21,359 nt of DNA, from the NCBI GenBank assembly GCA_018969935.1, contig JAGWXJ010000018.1:1-21359 (forward strand). Reading direction: 5' to 3'. Source of the stretch: Alphaproteobacteria bacterium (GTDB taxonomy: Bacteria; Pseudomonadota; Alphaproteobacteria; Micavibrionales; UBA1664). The position numbers and the translations under genes are program-made. Shown here in pieces: positions 7,314 through 14,245 of the stretch. Numbering within the stretch: the stretch's first letter is position 1; every line of letters starts with the position of its first letter. The notes beneath the pieces are model-generated. The model was not told the origin of the DNA. It was given only the letters and a program-made list of their open reading frames with translations, and did no database searches.

Positions 7314-7344
7314 CCCCCAGTTAACTAAATGCGGGGATAGAACC

Positions 7345-7905
7345 ATGGCCTTTAACGACACGAGTATCAAAACCGAAGAACTGTTGCTTGAAGTCATGCA
7401 GCACACGGCTGAAGGCCGCCATGACAAAGCGCGTGAAATGATGATTGAACGTGCAGGCCAAACCCGCACCGATCTGGATTCCCAGCTGCAGCTTGCGGCT
7501 GTCTTCCAATCACATGCTGATATTTTCGCAAGCAAAGCCCGCAAGATGAACCGCCGCACGCACGGCATTCTGCTTACGCTGCGCAATCAGGCCCTTGAAT
7601 GTTTTACAACGGCTGCCGCCCTCGATGCATCGCTCGACGGCCCCGTATCCCGCGCGGCTGAATTGGCTCTGGAAATGGGCCTCAGCGCCAAAGCCTTTGA
7701 ATACGCGCGTACGGCAATTGCACGCAATGTTGGCAACAAAACCGCATGGCGGGTTATGGCCAGCCTCTATGAAAGCACCGACGAGCATGCAAAGGCCGCT
7801 ATTTGCAAAAACAACGTAGCCTCTATCGAGGTTGGTAACCTTGCGGCTGTAAGGGTCCTTGCGGCCCAGCCATCAAAAGGCATCAGCCTCGATTTCAATG
7901 CATAA
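7345..7905 (+). CDS. TPR-like protein, paralog 2 of 3
   Basis: A 186-residue soluble helical protein of unknown function, homologous to its two neighbours. The conserved core is ALECFTTAAALDASLDGPV, then AFEYARTAIARNVGNKTAW with RVMASLYE, which lines up with paralog 1 (GFDYARKAVRINPLSVDGW) and paralog 3 (FRHTRRALDNDIGNAEAW). The N-terminal helix (LLLEVMQHTAEGRHDKAREM) resembles a TPR helix pair. The start at 7345 (MAFNDTSIK) fits a weak GGGGA site. In-frame starts at 7303 and 7309 lie inside the predicted promoter. It sits 65 nt after paralog 1 with its own promoter in the gap. Confidence 0.78.
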   Translation: MAFNDTSIKTEELLLEVMQHTAEGRHDKAREMMIERAGQTRTDLDSQLQLAAVFQSHADIFASKARKMNRRTHGILLTLRNQALECFTTAAALDASLDGPVSRAAELALEMGLSAKAFEYARTAIARNVGNKTAWRVMASLYESTDEHAKAAICKNNVASIEVGNLAAVRVLAAQPSKGISLDFNA

Positions 7906-7906
7906 T

Positions 7907-7936
7907 TTGACATAAGCATTAATGCTGCCTTATCAA
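7907..7936 (+). promoter_or_regulatory. Predicted promoter of the third TPR-like paralog
   Basis: A perfect TTGACA (7907-7912) and TATCAA (7931-7936) have 18-bp spacing. The box begins 1 nt after the previous stop codon and shares TTGACATAAG with the promoter of paralog 2. Confidence 0.55.
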
Positions 7937-7969
7937 ACCTTTTAAAGTTGGTAACCAGAGGCACCACCC

Positions 7970-8488
7970 ATGTCAGATATTTTGAACCAAAACATCAGCC
8001 ATATGCAGGATCTGCGCGACAGGGGCAGATCTGCCGAGGCCGACGCCCTGATCGTCGCCTTCGCAAGGGCGGCCAATCGCACGCAGGACGAGCTGGTAAA
8101 GCTGGCGCAAACATTCCAGGCCATTTCAAGGGATTACGCAGCCAAACGTGAAGGCAAAACCGCACACTTCATGCGTGGTCAGGCCTTTGACATGTACGAA
8201 CGTGCAGCCCTTATGGACACAAACAATGCCGATTTGGCGCTGGACACCGCAAAAGCCGCACTGGAATACGCTTTTAGGGCCGCGGCATTCAGGCACACAC
8301 GCCGTGCCTTGGATAACGATATCGGGAATGCCGAAGCTTGGAGCTTCCTTGGTAAACTTCTCGACGGATCAGGCGAGGCGGTTCTAGCAAACGCTTGCCG
8401 CGATAACGCGCAGGCCGCTTCCGAGGGCCGTATTAACGATATCGACAGAACTGCAAAACTGCCCCAACCAAAAGTTTCAAGGCCGTAA
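7970..8488 (+). CDS. TPR-like protein, paralog 3 of 3
   Basis: A 172-residue soluble helical protein of unknown function, the last of the tandem trio. It has the shared mid-segment AISRDYAAKREGKTAHFM, then FDMYERAALMDTNNADLAL and FRHTRRALDNDIGNAEAW with SFLGKLLD, aligning with the other two copies. The N-terminus (MQDLRDRGRSAEADALIVAF) is a TPR-like helix pair. Identity among the three is low outside these segments, so the duplications are old. AGAGGC upstream of the ATG at 7970 is a plausible ribosome binding site. A likely terminator hairpin follows 41 nt after the stop, closing the unit before the tRNA gene. Confidence 0.78.
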   Translation: MSDILNQNISHMQDLRDRGRSAEADALIVAFARAANRTQDELVKLAQTFQAISRDYAAKREGKTAHFMRGQAFDMYERAALMDTNNADLALDTAKAALEYAFRAAAFRHTRRALDNDIGNAEAWSFLGKLLDGSGEAVLANACRDNAQAASEGRINDIDRTAKLPQPKVSRP

Positions 8489-8529
8489 GGGGCTATGTTT
8501 CCGCAAGTCCGGTCTTGACAAAAGGTACA

Positions 8530-8557
8530 AAAATAAGCCACATGCAGGGCTTGTTTT
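8530..8557 (+). terminator. Probable terminator after the third TPR-like paralog
   Basis: AAAATAAGCC (8530-8539) can pair with GGCTTGTTTT (8548-8557) around an 8-nt loop: ten pairs, one of them G-U, with a U-rich 3' arm. It lies 5 nt before the mature tRNA 5' end, so some read-through or a tRNA promoter inside it must be assumed. Confidence 0.45.
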
Positions 8558-8561
8558 GTGT

Positions 8562-8636
8562 GGCTGAGTAGCTCAGCGGTAGAGCAGGGGAATCATAATC
8601 CCTTGGTCGGGGGTTCAAATCCCTCCTCAGCCACCA
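8562..8636 (+). tRNA. tRNA with anticodon CAU, probably elongator tRNA-Met
   Basis: A complete cloverleaf. The acceptor GGCTGAG pairs with CTCAGCC, the D stem GCTC with GAGC, the anticodon stem GGGGA with TCCCT around the loop ATCATAA, and the T stem GGGGG with CCCTC around TTCAAAT. The 3' CCA is encoded (8634-8636). It is not the initiator, because position 1-72 is a G-C pair and the anticodon stem lacks three G-C pairs next to the loop. Position 4-69 is U-A rather than the C-G favoured by TilS, so elongator Met is preferred over tRNA-Ile2 (lysidine-modified CAU), which remains possible. Confidence 0.92.
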
Positions 8637-8652
8637 CTTTATAAGGCATACC

Positions 8653-9288
8653 ATGCCAAAAGCGCTGAAATCCCTCGTTATTATCGGTGCCGGCGGCCAT
8701 GCCAAAAGCGTGGCCGATGCTGCAATGTCTGCTGGCTATAAGATCGCCTGCTTCGTAGCCCCTGACGCCAAATCGAAAAAAATGCTGGGTATTCCCGTAC
8801 AAGCCTCGATGCCCAAGGGCGCTGGTTACGTATACGCACTGGCATTGGGCGACAATGCGAAGCGCGAAGCTGTCGCTATCAAATACGCCAAACTGGTATT
8901 CCCGACCATCGTGCATAAAACAGCTTACGTATCCCCCTCGGCCAAACTGGGCGCGGGTACTGTTGTACTGGCACAAGCCAATGTTGGCGCCGATAGCAAA
9001 GTGGGGCGTTTTTGTATTATCAACTCTGCGGCATCGCTCGACCATGATGGCGTACTGGGCGATTTTGCGGCATTGGCACCCGCTGCCACAACTGGCGGTA
9101 ACGTAACAATCGGCGCACGCGTAGCTATTGGCATCGGCGCGGCTATAAAACACGGCATCAGCATCGGCGATGACTGCGTGCTCGGTGCAAAAAGCTATCT
9201 CGATAGGGATTTGCCCAAAGGGGTTGTCGCTTATGGGGCGCCTGCCAAAGCAGTCCGCAAACGTAAAAAAGGCGATGCTTATTTATAG
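8653..9288 (+). CDS. NeuD/PglD-type sugar O/N-acetyltransferase, candidate LegH
   Basis: A 211-residue acyltransferase of the left-handed beta-helix family. The N-terminal PglD-like nucleotide-sugar domain has the glycine-rich VIIGAGGHAKSVADA (about 9-23). Hexapeptide repeats run from about 95 to 195 (VGADSKVGRFCIINSAASL, then GGNVTIGARVAIGIGAAI). The His in SLDHD matches the catalytic base of PglD. It ends with the usual VVAYGAPAKAVRK. Given the legB, legC and legG genes in the same locus, acetylation of the 4-amino sugar made by LegC is the most likely role (LegH); O-acetylation of the finished nonulosonic acid (NeuD role) is the alternative. It starts 16 nt after the tRNA CCA and may be co-transcribed with it. 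Its stop overlaps the convergent SGNH hydrolase stop by 6 nt. Confidence 0.85.
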   Translation: MPKALKSLVIIGAGGHAKSVADAAMSAGYKIACFVAPDAKSKKMLGIPVQASMPKGAGYVYALALGDNAKREAVAIKYAKLVFPTIVHKTAYVSPSAKLGAGTVVLAQANVGADSKVGRFCIINSAASLDHDGVLGDFAALAPAATTGGNVTIGARVAIGIGAAIKHGISIGDDCVLGAKSYLDRDLPKGVVAYGAPAKAVRKRKKGDAYL

Positions 9289-10032
9289 GCCCGCTTCTGT
9301 CTTGCAAATGATGTCGTAAACAGCCTTGTAAATGTAATCATGCGTCACGTGGTCTACGTGGTGGCCATCGGGCAACACGCGCTCGGGCGCTGATTTGCTG
9401 TAGGTATGTACGTCTACAACCGTAACGATATCCTTGTTCTCAAGCGCCACAGTAGCAAGCACGTCATTGTATTGGCTTATTAGCTCGGCAACACCGTAAC
9501 TACGTTCCGTCAGGTGCGGGCCAGCCGCCGCAATGTTCAGAAGTATGACCTTCCTTACCTTTTTACTTTCGCGGATGGTTTCGAGGATTTTCAATAGGTT
9601 CGTGCGGTAATTCTTGGCCGTAACGTTCTGGATACGGCGGCGCTTTGTATGGTACATGCGCGCCCGTGATTTGACGCCGATCCACGCGCGGGAAAGTTTG
9701 CCGATATAGGGCAGGCTTGCCACCAGCTGCAGTACGATTTTCTCTGTCTTTGAGAAAATACGCGGCGAGCAATCGCAGATGCCAAGATGGATAACATAGT
9801 AATCGCATTCGAGGTTACGGATGGAATGGTAAAGCTGTTCCGCTTCAACAAAGTAATCCGTATCGGCATTTGATTTGCCACGATTGAACACCACGATATT
9901 TTGGTGCATGGCAAGCTTGGTAGGGTAAATGTTCTCGACAGGCAGGCCCTCGGTGGGGCGCGTCAGCGCAAGGCTGTCGCCTATAACGGCAACCTTGATG
10001 ATATCCTTGGCGGGTTCGAGAACGGTACGCAT
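9283..10032 (-). CDS. SGNH/GDSL-type hydrolase
   Basis: A 249-residue soluble protein with SGNH-hydrolase ends. VAVIGDSLAL puts the putative nucleophile Ser at residue 20, and LPDGHHVDH holds a DxxH pair (Asp222, His225) near the C-terminus. No signal peptide is visible, so it would act in the cytoplasm. It is the last gene of the glycan series, so removal or transfer of acyl groups on sugar intermediates is likely, but no substrate can be named. The start at 10032 is supported by GGAGG 5 nt upstream, which overlaps the last codons of the preceding oxidoreductase. An ATG at 10056 would overlap that gene by 23 nt and lacks such a site. Confidence 0.72.
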   Translation of the reverse strand: MRTVLEPAKDIIKVAVIGDSLALTRPTEGLPVENIYPTKLAMHQNIVVFNRGKSNADTDYFVEAEQLYHSIRNLECDYYVIHLGICDCSPRIFSKTEKIVLQLVASLPYIGKLSRAWIGVKSRARMYHTKRRRIQNVTAKNYRTNLLKILETIRESKKVRKVILLNIAAAGPHLTERSYGVAELISQYNDVLATVALENKDIVTVVDVHTYSKSAPERVLPDGHHVDHVTHDYIYKAVYDIICKTEAGL

Positions 10033-10033
10033 C

Positions 10034-10969
10034 CTATCCTCCGTAAATCCTCGCAATAAGGTGCATGGTTTTCATGGCCTCGCGCATGTCTGGTATGTCG
10101 CTTTCCTCGCCGCGTACACGTGCAAGCGCACGTTCGGCTTGCAGGCGCAAACCGGGTTTGTATTGCGTATCCCATTCATGCATGGGCGTTTCATTCAGTT
10201 TATGCTCGCCGCGGTTCTGGAAGGTCGCCTTCTCAAGCGGGCGCATCTCCCAGCGCATGGCAGGCGTGGCAACGGCAATGGACCAAGGCCCCGGCCCGTC
10301 CCATATGGCCTGATATAGCGCGCTATCCCCGCTATCAAACCGGATAAGCGCACGTAAAACCTTGGATGTTTCGGGGTTCCATGCGTCAAGTACCTGTACA
10401 TCCGTAATGTTGCCACGGCCCATCAGAGTCACGTAATCAAGCAGATGGATGGAATTGGAATACATCCAGTTCGCAACGACTTCAGGCGCATGGTTGTGCT
10501 GCCGCGCAATGGCAAACCCTTGCTGGTCGAATACCGTCATGGTGCGCGGGCCTTCAAGCTTGGCAAGCGATGCCATAACCGTCTGCGTGCTGGAAAGATA
10601 ACGGCGGTTAAGCCCTACCATGACAGGCTTGCTGTGTTTGGCAGCGGCATCGGCGATCTGTTGGGCAATGGCAACGGTATAACCGGGTGGCTTTTCAAGG
10701 AATAGCGCCCAAGGGTGCTTCATCGCGGCCATCGCGATATCCAGCATCGCGGTTTCATAAACGGAAATTACGACAAGGTCGGCTTTGGTGTTGGCGTACA
10801 GGTCATCAACTGATTGCGCGACTGTTTCAATGCCGTATTCCTGCGCAAGTTGTTGCGCCTTTTCGGTCGTACGGTTGTAAATACCCGCAAGCGTAACGCC
10901 TGCAATATCCTTGTAGGCCTTGATATGCTCGCGTCCCATATAACCGCCGCCGATAAACGCAACCTTCAT
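10034..10969 (-). CDS. Gfo/Idh/MocA-family oxidoreductase (second of two)
   Basis: A 311-residue NAD(P)-dependent sugar dehydrogenase-like enzyme. It begins with a Rossmann motif (VAFIGGGYMGREH, 3-15). The family EKPP motif follows at 92-95, with its Lys usually acting in catalysis, and then the GLNRRY segment. The C-terminal beta-sheet domain is complete. I prefer the ATG at 10969 because it forms a 4-nt ATGA overlap with the stop of the upstream oxidoreductase; an ATG two codons earlier is possible. It differs clearly from its neighbour, so it is not a recent duplicate. Oxidation or epimerisation of a nucleotide sugar or nonulosonic acid is inferred from context only. Confidence 0.85.
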   Translation of the reverse strand: MKVAFIGGGYMGREHIKAYKDIAGVTLAGIYNRTTEKAQQLAQEYGIETVAQSVDDLYANTKADLVVISVYETAMLDIAMAAMKHPWALFLEKPPGYTVAIAQQIADAAAKHSKPVMVGLNRRYLSSTQTVMASLAKLEGPRTMTVFDQQGFAIARQHNHAPEVVANWMYSNSIHLLDYVTLMGRGNITDVQVLDAWNPETSKVLRALIRFDSGDSALYQAIWDGPGPWSIAVATPAMRWEMRPLEKATFQNRGEHKLNETPMHEWDTQYKPGLRLQAERALARVRGEESDIPDMREAMKTMHLIARIYGG

Positions 10970-11982
10970 GCCCATGGGAACACCATCGTATCAAGTGCGG
11001 ATGAATTGATTTTGATTGGGGCGCCGCCTGCCTCGGCCGATGCATAGGCAGCCGCAAGGGTGCGGATGGCAAGGCAGGCCTCGGCCGCTGTCGTGTATCC
11101 CTTGCCGTCTATCAGGGCTTTCATCATATCCTGCGTGGCGGGGATGATATCGACCCCCTGTATCGGTTTGGCTTCTGTTTTGCTGGGCTGGCCGTAACGG
11201 GTGGTCGGCAGCGCGCGGTCATCGGCGTTGGCACGGTGCGTGTAATACATCTGCCCAGCCAGCTCGTCGATCATGATTTGCCCATACCGGCCTGCAAACG
11301 TCACGCACATGCCGTGGCCTTGTGTGTTGCGGGCGCTAAGCACAAACATCTTGCCCGATTGCGTGCGTACAACCATCAGGCCCGATTTATCAAGGAATTC
11401 AGGGCCGCGCGGGTTGGGCACAAAGCCATCGTCAAACCATGCCGACACGCTTTCAGGTCCTTCGTCAAACATGAAGCGCATCATTTCAATGTAGTGGGTC
11501 CCGTTCATGGCCATGCCGAAGTTGCCGGCACTGACGGATATGGACTGCAGCCCGCCAAATTCATCCGATGCCATCATCTGCTTGGGTATGATGTATTGAG
11601 GCATGAAGCGCATCTGGTGGTTTACGCCCACATCGGCATTCTTTTCGGCAGCCAATTTGATGATGGCCTCGCAAGCGGCAACACTGGTGGCCAGTGGCTT
11701 CTCGCACAGTATCTTTTTAATCCCGTTGTTAAGGGCAAGTGTCACTAGCTCTTGGTGCGATGGTGCGGTTGTCGCAATCACATAAAAATCCGGTTTGGTG
11801 GCAGCCAGCATGGAAGGGGTGTCGGCAAACACAGCGCTGTCAGGCAGGTTATGCTGCTTGGCAACGGCTTGTGCGGATTCCGGCCTTACGTCTGTAACCC
11901 CTACAACGGTAATGCCAAGGCCAATGAGGGCCTGTACATGGCGTGCGCCCATGCGCCCGCAACCTGATACGGCGGCTTTCAT
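10966..11982 (-). CDS. Gfo/Idh/MocA-family oxidoreductase (first of two)
   Basis: A 338-residue NAD(P)-dependent oxidoreductase. The Rossmann motif is AVSGCGRMGARHVQAL (4-19) and the EKPL motif is at 94-97. GVNHQMRFMPQY follows in the dinucleotide-binding/catalytic junction. The C-terminal half is a complete GFO_IDH_MocA_C-type sheet domain (SVSAGNFGMAMNGTHYIEMM). It starts by a 4-nt ATGA overlap with the glycosyltransferase-like gene and ends by a 4-nt overlap with the second oxidoreductase, so translation of the three is probably coupled. A tailoring step on the exported glycan's sugar is inferred; the substrate is unknown. Confidence 0.87.
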   Translation of the reverse strand: MKAAVSGCGRMGARHVQALIGLGITVVGVTDVRPESAQAVAKQHNLPDSAVFADTPSMLAATKPDFYVIATTAPSHQELVTLALNNGIKKILCEKPLATSVAACEAIIKLAAEKNADVGVNHQMRFMPQYIIPKQMMASDEFGGLQSISVSAGNFGMAMNGTHYIEMMRFMFDEGPESVSAWFDDGFVPNPRGPEFLDKSGLMVVRTQSGKMFVLSARNTQGHGMCVTFAGRYGQIMIDELAGQMYYTHRANADDRALPTTRYGQPSKTEAKPIQGVDIIPATQDMMKALIDGKGYTTAAEACLAIRTLAAAYASAEAGGAPIKINSSALDTMVFPWA

Positions 11983-13475
11983 GCGGCCTCCTTTCGTTCT
12001 TCTTCGTTTTGGATATAGCCCAGCAGCAATTGCTGGAAACGTGCTTTGAACTGGCCATCAAGGGCACCCCAATCAGGGGCCGATGCGCGCTGGCTTTGCT
12101 GCAGCGTCCTCAAATAACCTTCATCGGTCGTGGCTTTCTCGAAAATCGTCCTGAATTCCGGCCATGTATGCGCCGTAAGGACGGCAGGTACATCGCAGTA
12201 ATCGGCATAGTCCAGCTTATAAAGGTCATAATTGATGACCGGCACGCCTGCGGCAATCGCCCATCGGATAGTCGCTGAAATACTGGCGATATAAAGATCG
12301 CAAATGCCGATAGCCTCTGCCGTCATCCACTTCAGGATTTTGACATTCCCGCGCTCGTATTTTTTGTAAATGGACGCATCATAGCGCGGATGTATGCTCA
12401 GAATGGTAATCCAGTCATTGCATCCGGACATCGTGTCTACAAGGCGTGTCAGCGCTTCATCGTAGCTGTCAAAATCGTCCTTGGCTTCGGCGTTGTAGTT
12501 GAACAGGTCGGGGAAAACGGCGAACAGGATGACTTTTTTGCTGCCGATGGTTACGCCATGCTCGCGCTCGTAACGGGCGCGCTCAGATGCGCGGTTGTGT
12601 AAGGTGTAAGCAATAAGGTCATGCGTAACGTCGCCAACCACCTTGATTTGGGAATCAGGAATATTCTGCGATACGTAATGGCGCTTCATGGCCGCCGATT
12701 CCACTTGTATGGCATCAGCCGTGCTGCTTTCCAGCACCCACGGTTGCGGGGGGCTGTAGCCGCGCTCTTCGCACATGGTGGCCATCAGGTAAGGCATGCG
12801 CACAAGGTCATGCCCGCGGTAGGTATGGAACCACTTGTTCGGCAGTTTTCTGCGGTGATACCAGCGCGCCTGAAATAGCGGGTTATCCATGTAATAATTC
12901 GCGGGCTCGTCAGGCTTGCAAAACGTGTACGGCGTGATGACCGATTTTATTCCGTAGCTGTGGAATATCTTGATAAACGCTTCCGTCGAAAACTGGACAT
13001 TGGCCTCCGCCAGAATAAGGATGGCAGGGCGCTTGGCAGACACATAGGTATGGACCGCCTGCTCGCCAACTTCCCAGAAATGCGCCTGCATGTATTTCTT
13101 GGATTCAGACAAAAAAATGAAAAGAAGCGGCAGATGCTTCTGCATGAATTTGATGAACGCGGCATAGACCACGCGGTACGGCTTCTTCAGCGGCTTCAAA
13201 AACGGATTGTCGATAAAGCGGGCAAGAAAATAGTTGAAGTCCTGAAGCAGGGTGGTTTCGGATATGCCGTCTAGGACAGCCTCGCTCCCGAAACGCGAAA
13301 GCATGATGAAACGGTAATCGCCTATATCGCCTTCGGGCATTTTCGCGCGGGCGAACATGTCATCGACAAGGAATTCGAAATCATAGCCTTCAGGAAGGAC
13401 GGGCAGTATCTCCCTCAGCTTCTTGAAGTGAAGCTTATCCTGAATAAGAAGGGTGATGAGCTTGTTATCAGGCAT
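11979..13475 (-). CDS. Orphan GT-B-like protein, putative glycosyltransferase (498 aa)
   Basis: A large soluble protein with no family I can name. The C-terminal third looks like a GT-B nucleotide-sugar domain: ILSIHPRYDASIYKKY has an HP motif at 362-363. A Ser/Thr-rich loop (SISAT, 398-402) then leads into IRWAIAAGVPVINYD, as in epimerase/glycosyltransferase folds. HP plus Ser/Thr motifs are typical of bacterial sialyltransferase-like and Kdo-transferase-like enzymes. The N-terminal part contains an aromatic-rich region, HLPLLFIFLSESKKYMQAHF. I start at 13475 (MPDNKLITLL), 2 nt after the ATPase stop; the longer in-frame ATG at 13571 overlaps the ATPase gene by 94 nt. Transfer of a nonulosonic acid or other sugar onto the exported glycan is inference. 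Confidence 0.6.
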   Translation of the reverse strand: MPDNKLITLLIQDKLHFKKLREILPVLPEGYDFEFLVDDMFARAKMPEGDIGDYRFIMLSRFGSEAVLDGISETTLLQDFNYFLARFIDNPFLKPLKKPYRVVYAAFIKFMQKHLPLLFIFLSESKKYMQAHFWEVGEQAVHTYVSAKRPAILILAEANVQFSTEAFIKIFHSYGIKSVITPYTFCKPDEPANYYMDNPLFQARWYHRRKLPNKWFHTYRGHDLVRMPYLMATMCEERGYSPPQPWVLESSTADAIQVESAAMKRHYVSQNIPDSQIKVVGDVTHDLIAYTLHNRASERARYEREHGVTIGSKKVILFAVFPDLFNYNAEAKDDFDSYDEALTRLVDTMSGCNDWITILSIHPRYDASIYKKYERGNVKILKWMTAEAIGICDLYIASISATIRWAIAAGVPVINYDLYKLDYADYCDVPAVLTAHTWPEFRTIFEKATTDEGYLRTLQQSQRASAPDWGALDGQFKARFQQLLLGYIQNEEERKEAA

Positions 13476-13477
13476 GG

Positions 13478-14242
13478 TCAGGACGCAAGATTGTAGTCCC
13501 TCCGGTACATTTCCATGCCCTCGTGGTAATCGCCGTAAAAGATGGGTCTGCCTGCCTGCAGGTAAAGGCATTTGTTGCAGAATTGGTCCAGTAGCTCCTC
13601 GGCATGCGATGCCATGATGAGGATGCTGCTTGCGCCTACAAACTTCTCGATACGTTCGTTCGCGCGCTTCATGAATTGCGCGTCACCCGCGCCGATACCT
13701 TCGTCAATCAGCAGGATTTCTGGGTTGCGGCAGGTGGCAATGGCAAAGGCAAGCTGCGCGCGCATACCAGCGGAATATGTACGCAAAGGCATGTTCAGGA
13801 AGTCGCCAAGCTGCGTGAATGATGCAATTTCATCGAAGCTTTCGATCATGTCCTTCCGGCTGTAACCAAGCGCGATACCGCCCAGAATGATGTTCTGGTA
13901 TCCCGTTGCCTCGTCATCAAGGCCAAAGCCCGTGCCAAGCAGTGTGGTTACATGCCCCTGCACGCGGCGCTGGCCTTGGCTGGGGTCGTAAATGCCTGAA
14001 ATCACCTTAAGCAAGCTGGTCTTGCCCGCGCCGTTCCCGCCAATGATGGCCACGCGGTCATTCGGGCGCACGCGCAAGGATACGTTATCAAGCGACTTCA
14101 CGTGCACGGTCGATGTGCTTGTACGGTTGATAACGCCGGTACTGGCCAGTTTGGATATCAGCGCACTTTTGATGGAAAGCGAGCTGTAGTTGTAAACCGG
14201 ATATTCCAGCGTGATGTTGTCGAGATCGATGCCTGCAGTCAT
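13478..14242 (-). CDS. ABC transporter ATPase of a polysaccharide exporter (KpsT/Wzt/TagH-like)
   Basis: A 254-residue ATPase that powers export of a lipid-linked polysaccharide through the neighbouring permease at the inner membrane. All motifs are intact: Walker A GGNGAGKTS (68-76), the signature YSAGM (156-160, the variant typical of this subfamily), Walker B ILLIDE (176-181) and the H-loop His213 (ASHAEE). There is a subfamily-typical N-terminal extension before the Walker A motif. The protein ends soon after the ATPase fold, so it lacks the C-terminal glycan-binding domain found in Wzt proteins that export capped O-antigen. The start lies 3 nt after the permease stop. Confidence 0.94.
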   Translation of the reverse strand: MTAGIDLDNITLEYPVYNYSSLSIKSALISKLASTGVINRTSTSTVHVKSLDNVSLRVRPNDRVAIIGGNGAGKTSLLKVISGIYDPSQGQRRVQGHVTTLLGTGFGLDDEATGYQNIILGGIALGYSRKDMIESFDEIASFTQLGDFLNMPLRTYSAGMRAQLAFAIATCRNPEILLIDEGIGAGDAQFMKRANERIEKFVGASSILIMASHAEELLDQFCNKCLYLQAGRPIFYGDYHEGMEMYRRDYNLAS

Positions 14243-14245
14243 GTC

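Noticed and set aside
8515..8543. TTGACA at 8515 as the tRNA promoter
   Set aside because: No acceptable -10 box lies 16-18 bp downstream, and a terminator-like hairpin sits where it should be. The tRNA promoter is therefore left unassigned.
10034..11982. The two oxidoreductases as a recent tandem duplication
   Set aside because: Beyond the Rossmann and EKP motifs their sequences differ throughout, so they are separate members of a large family.
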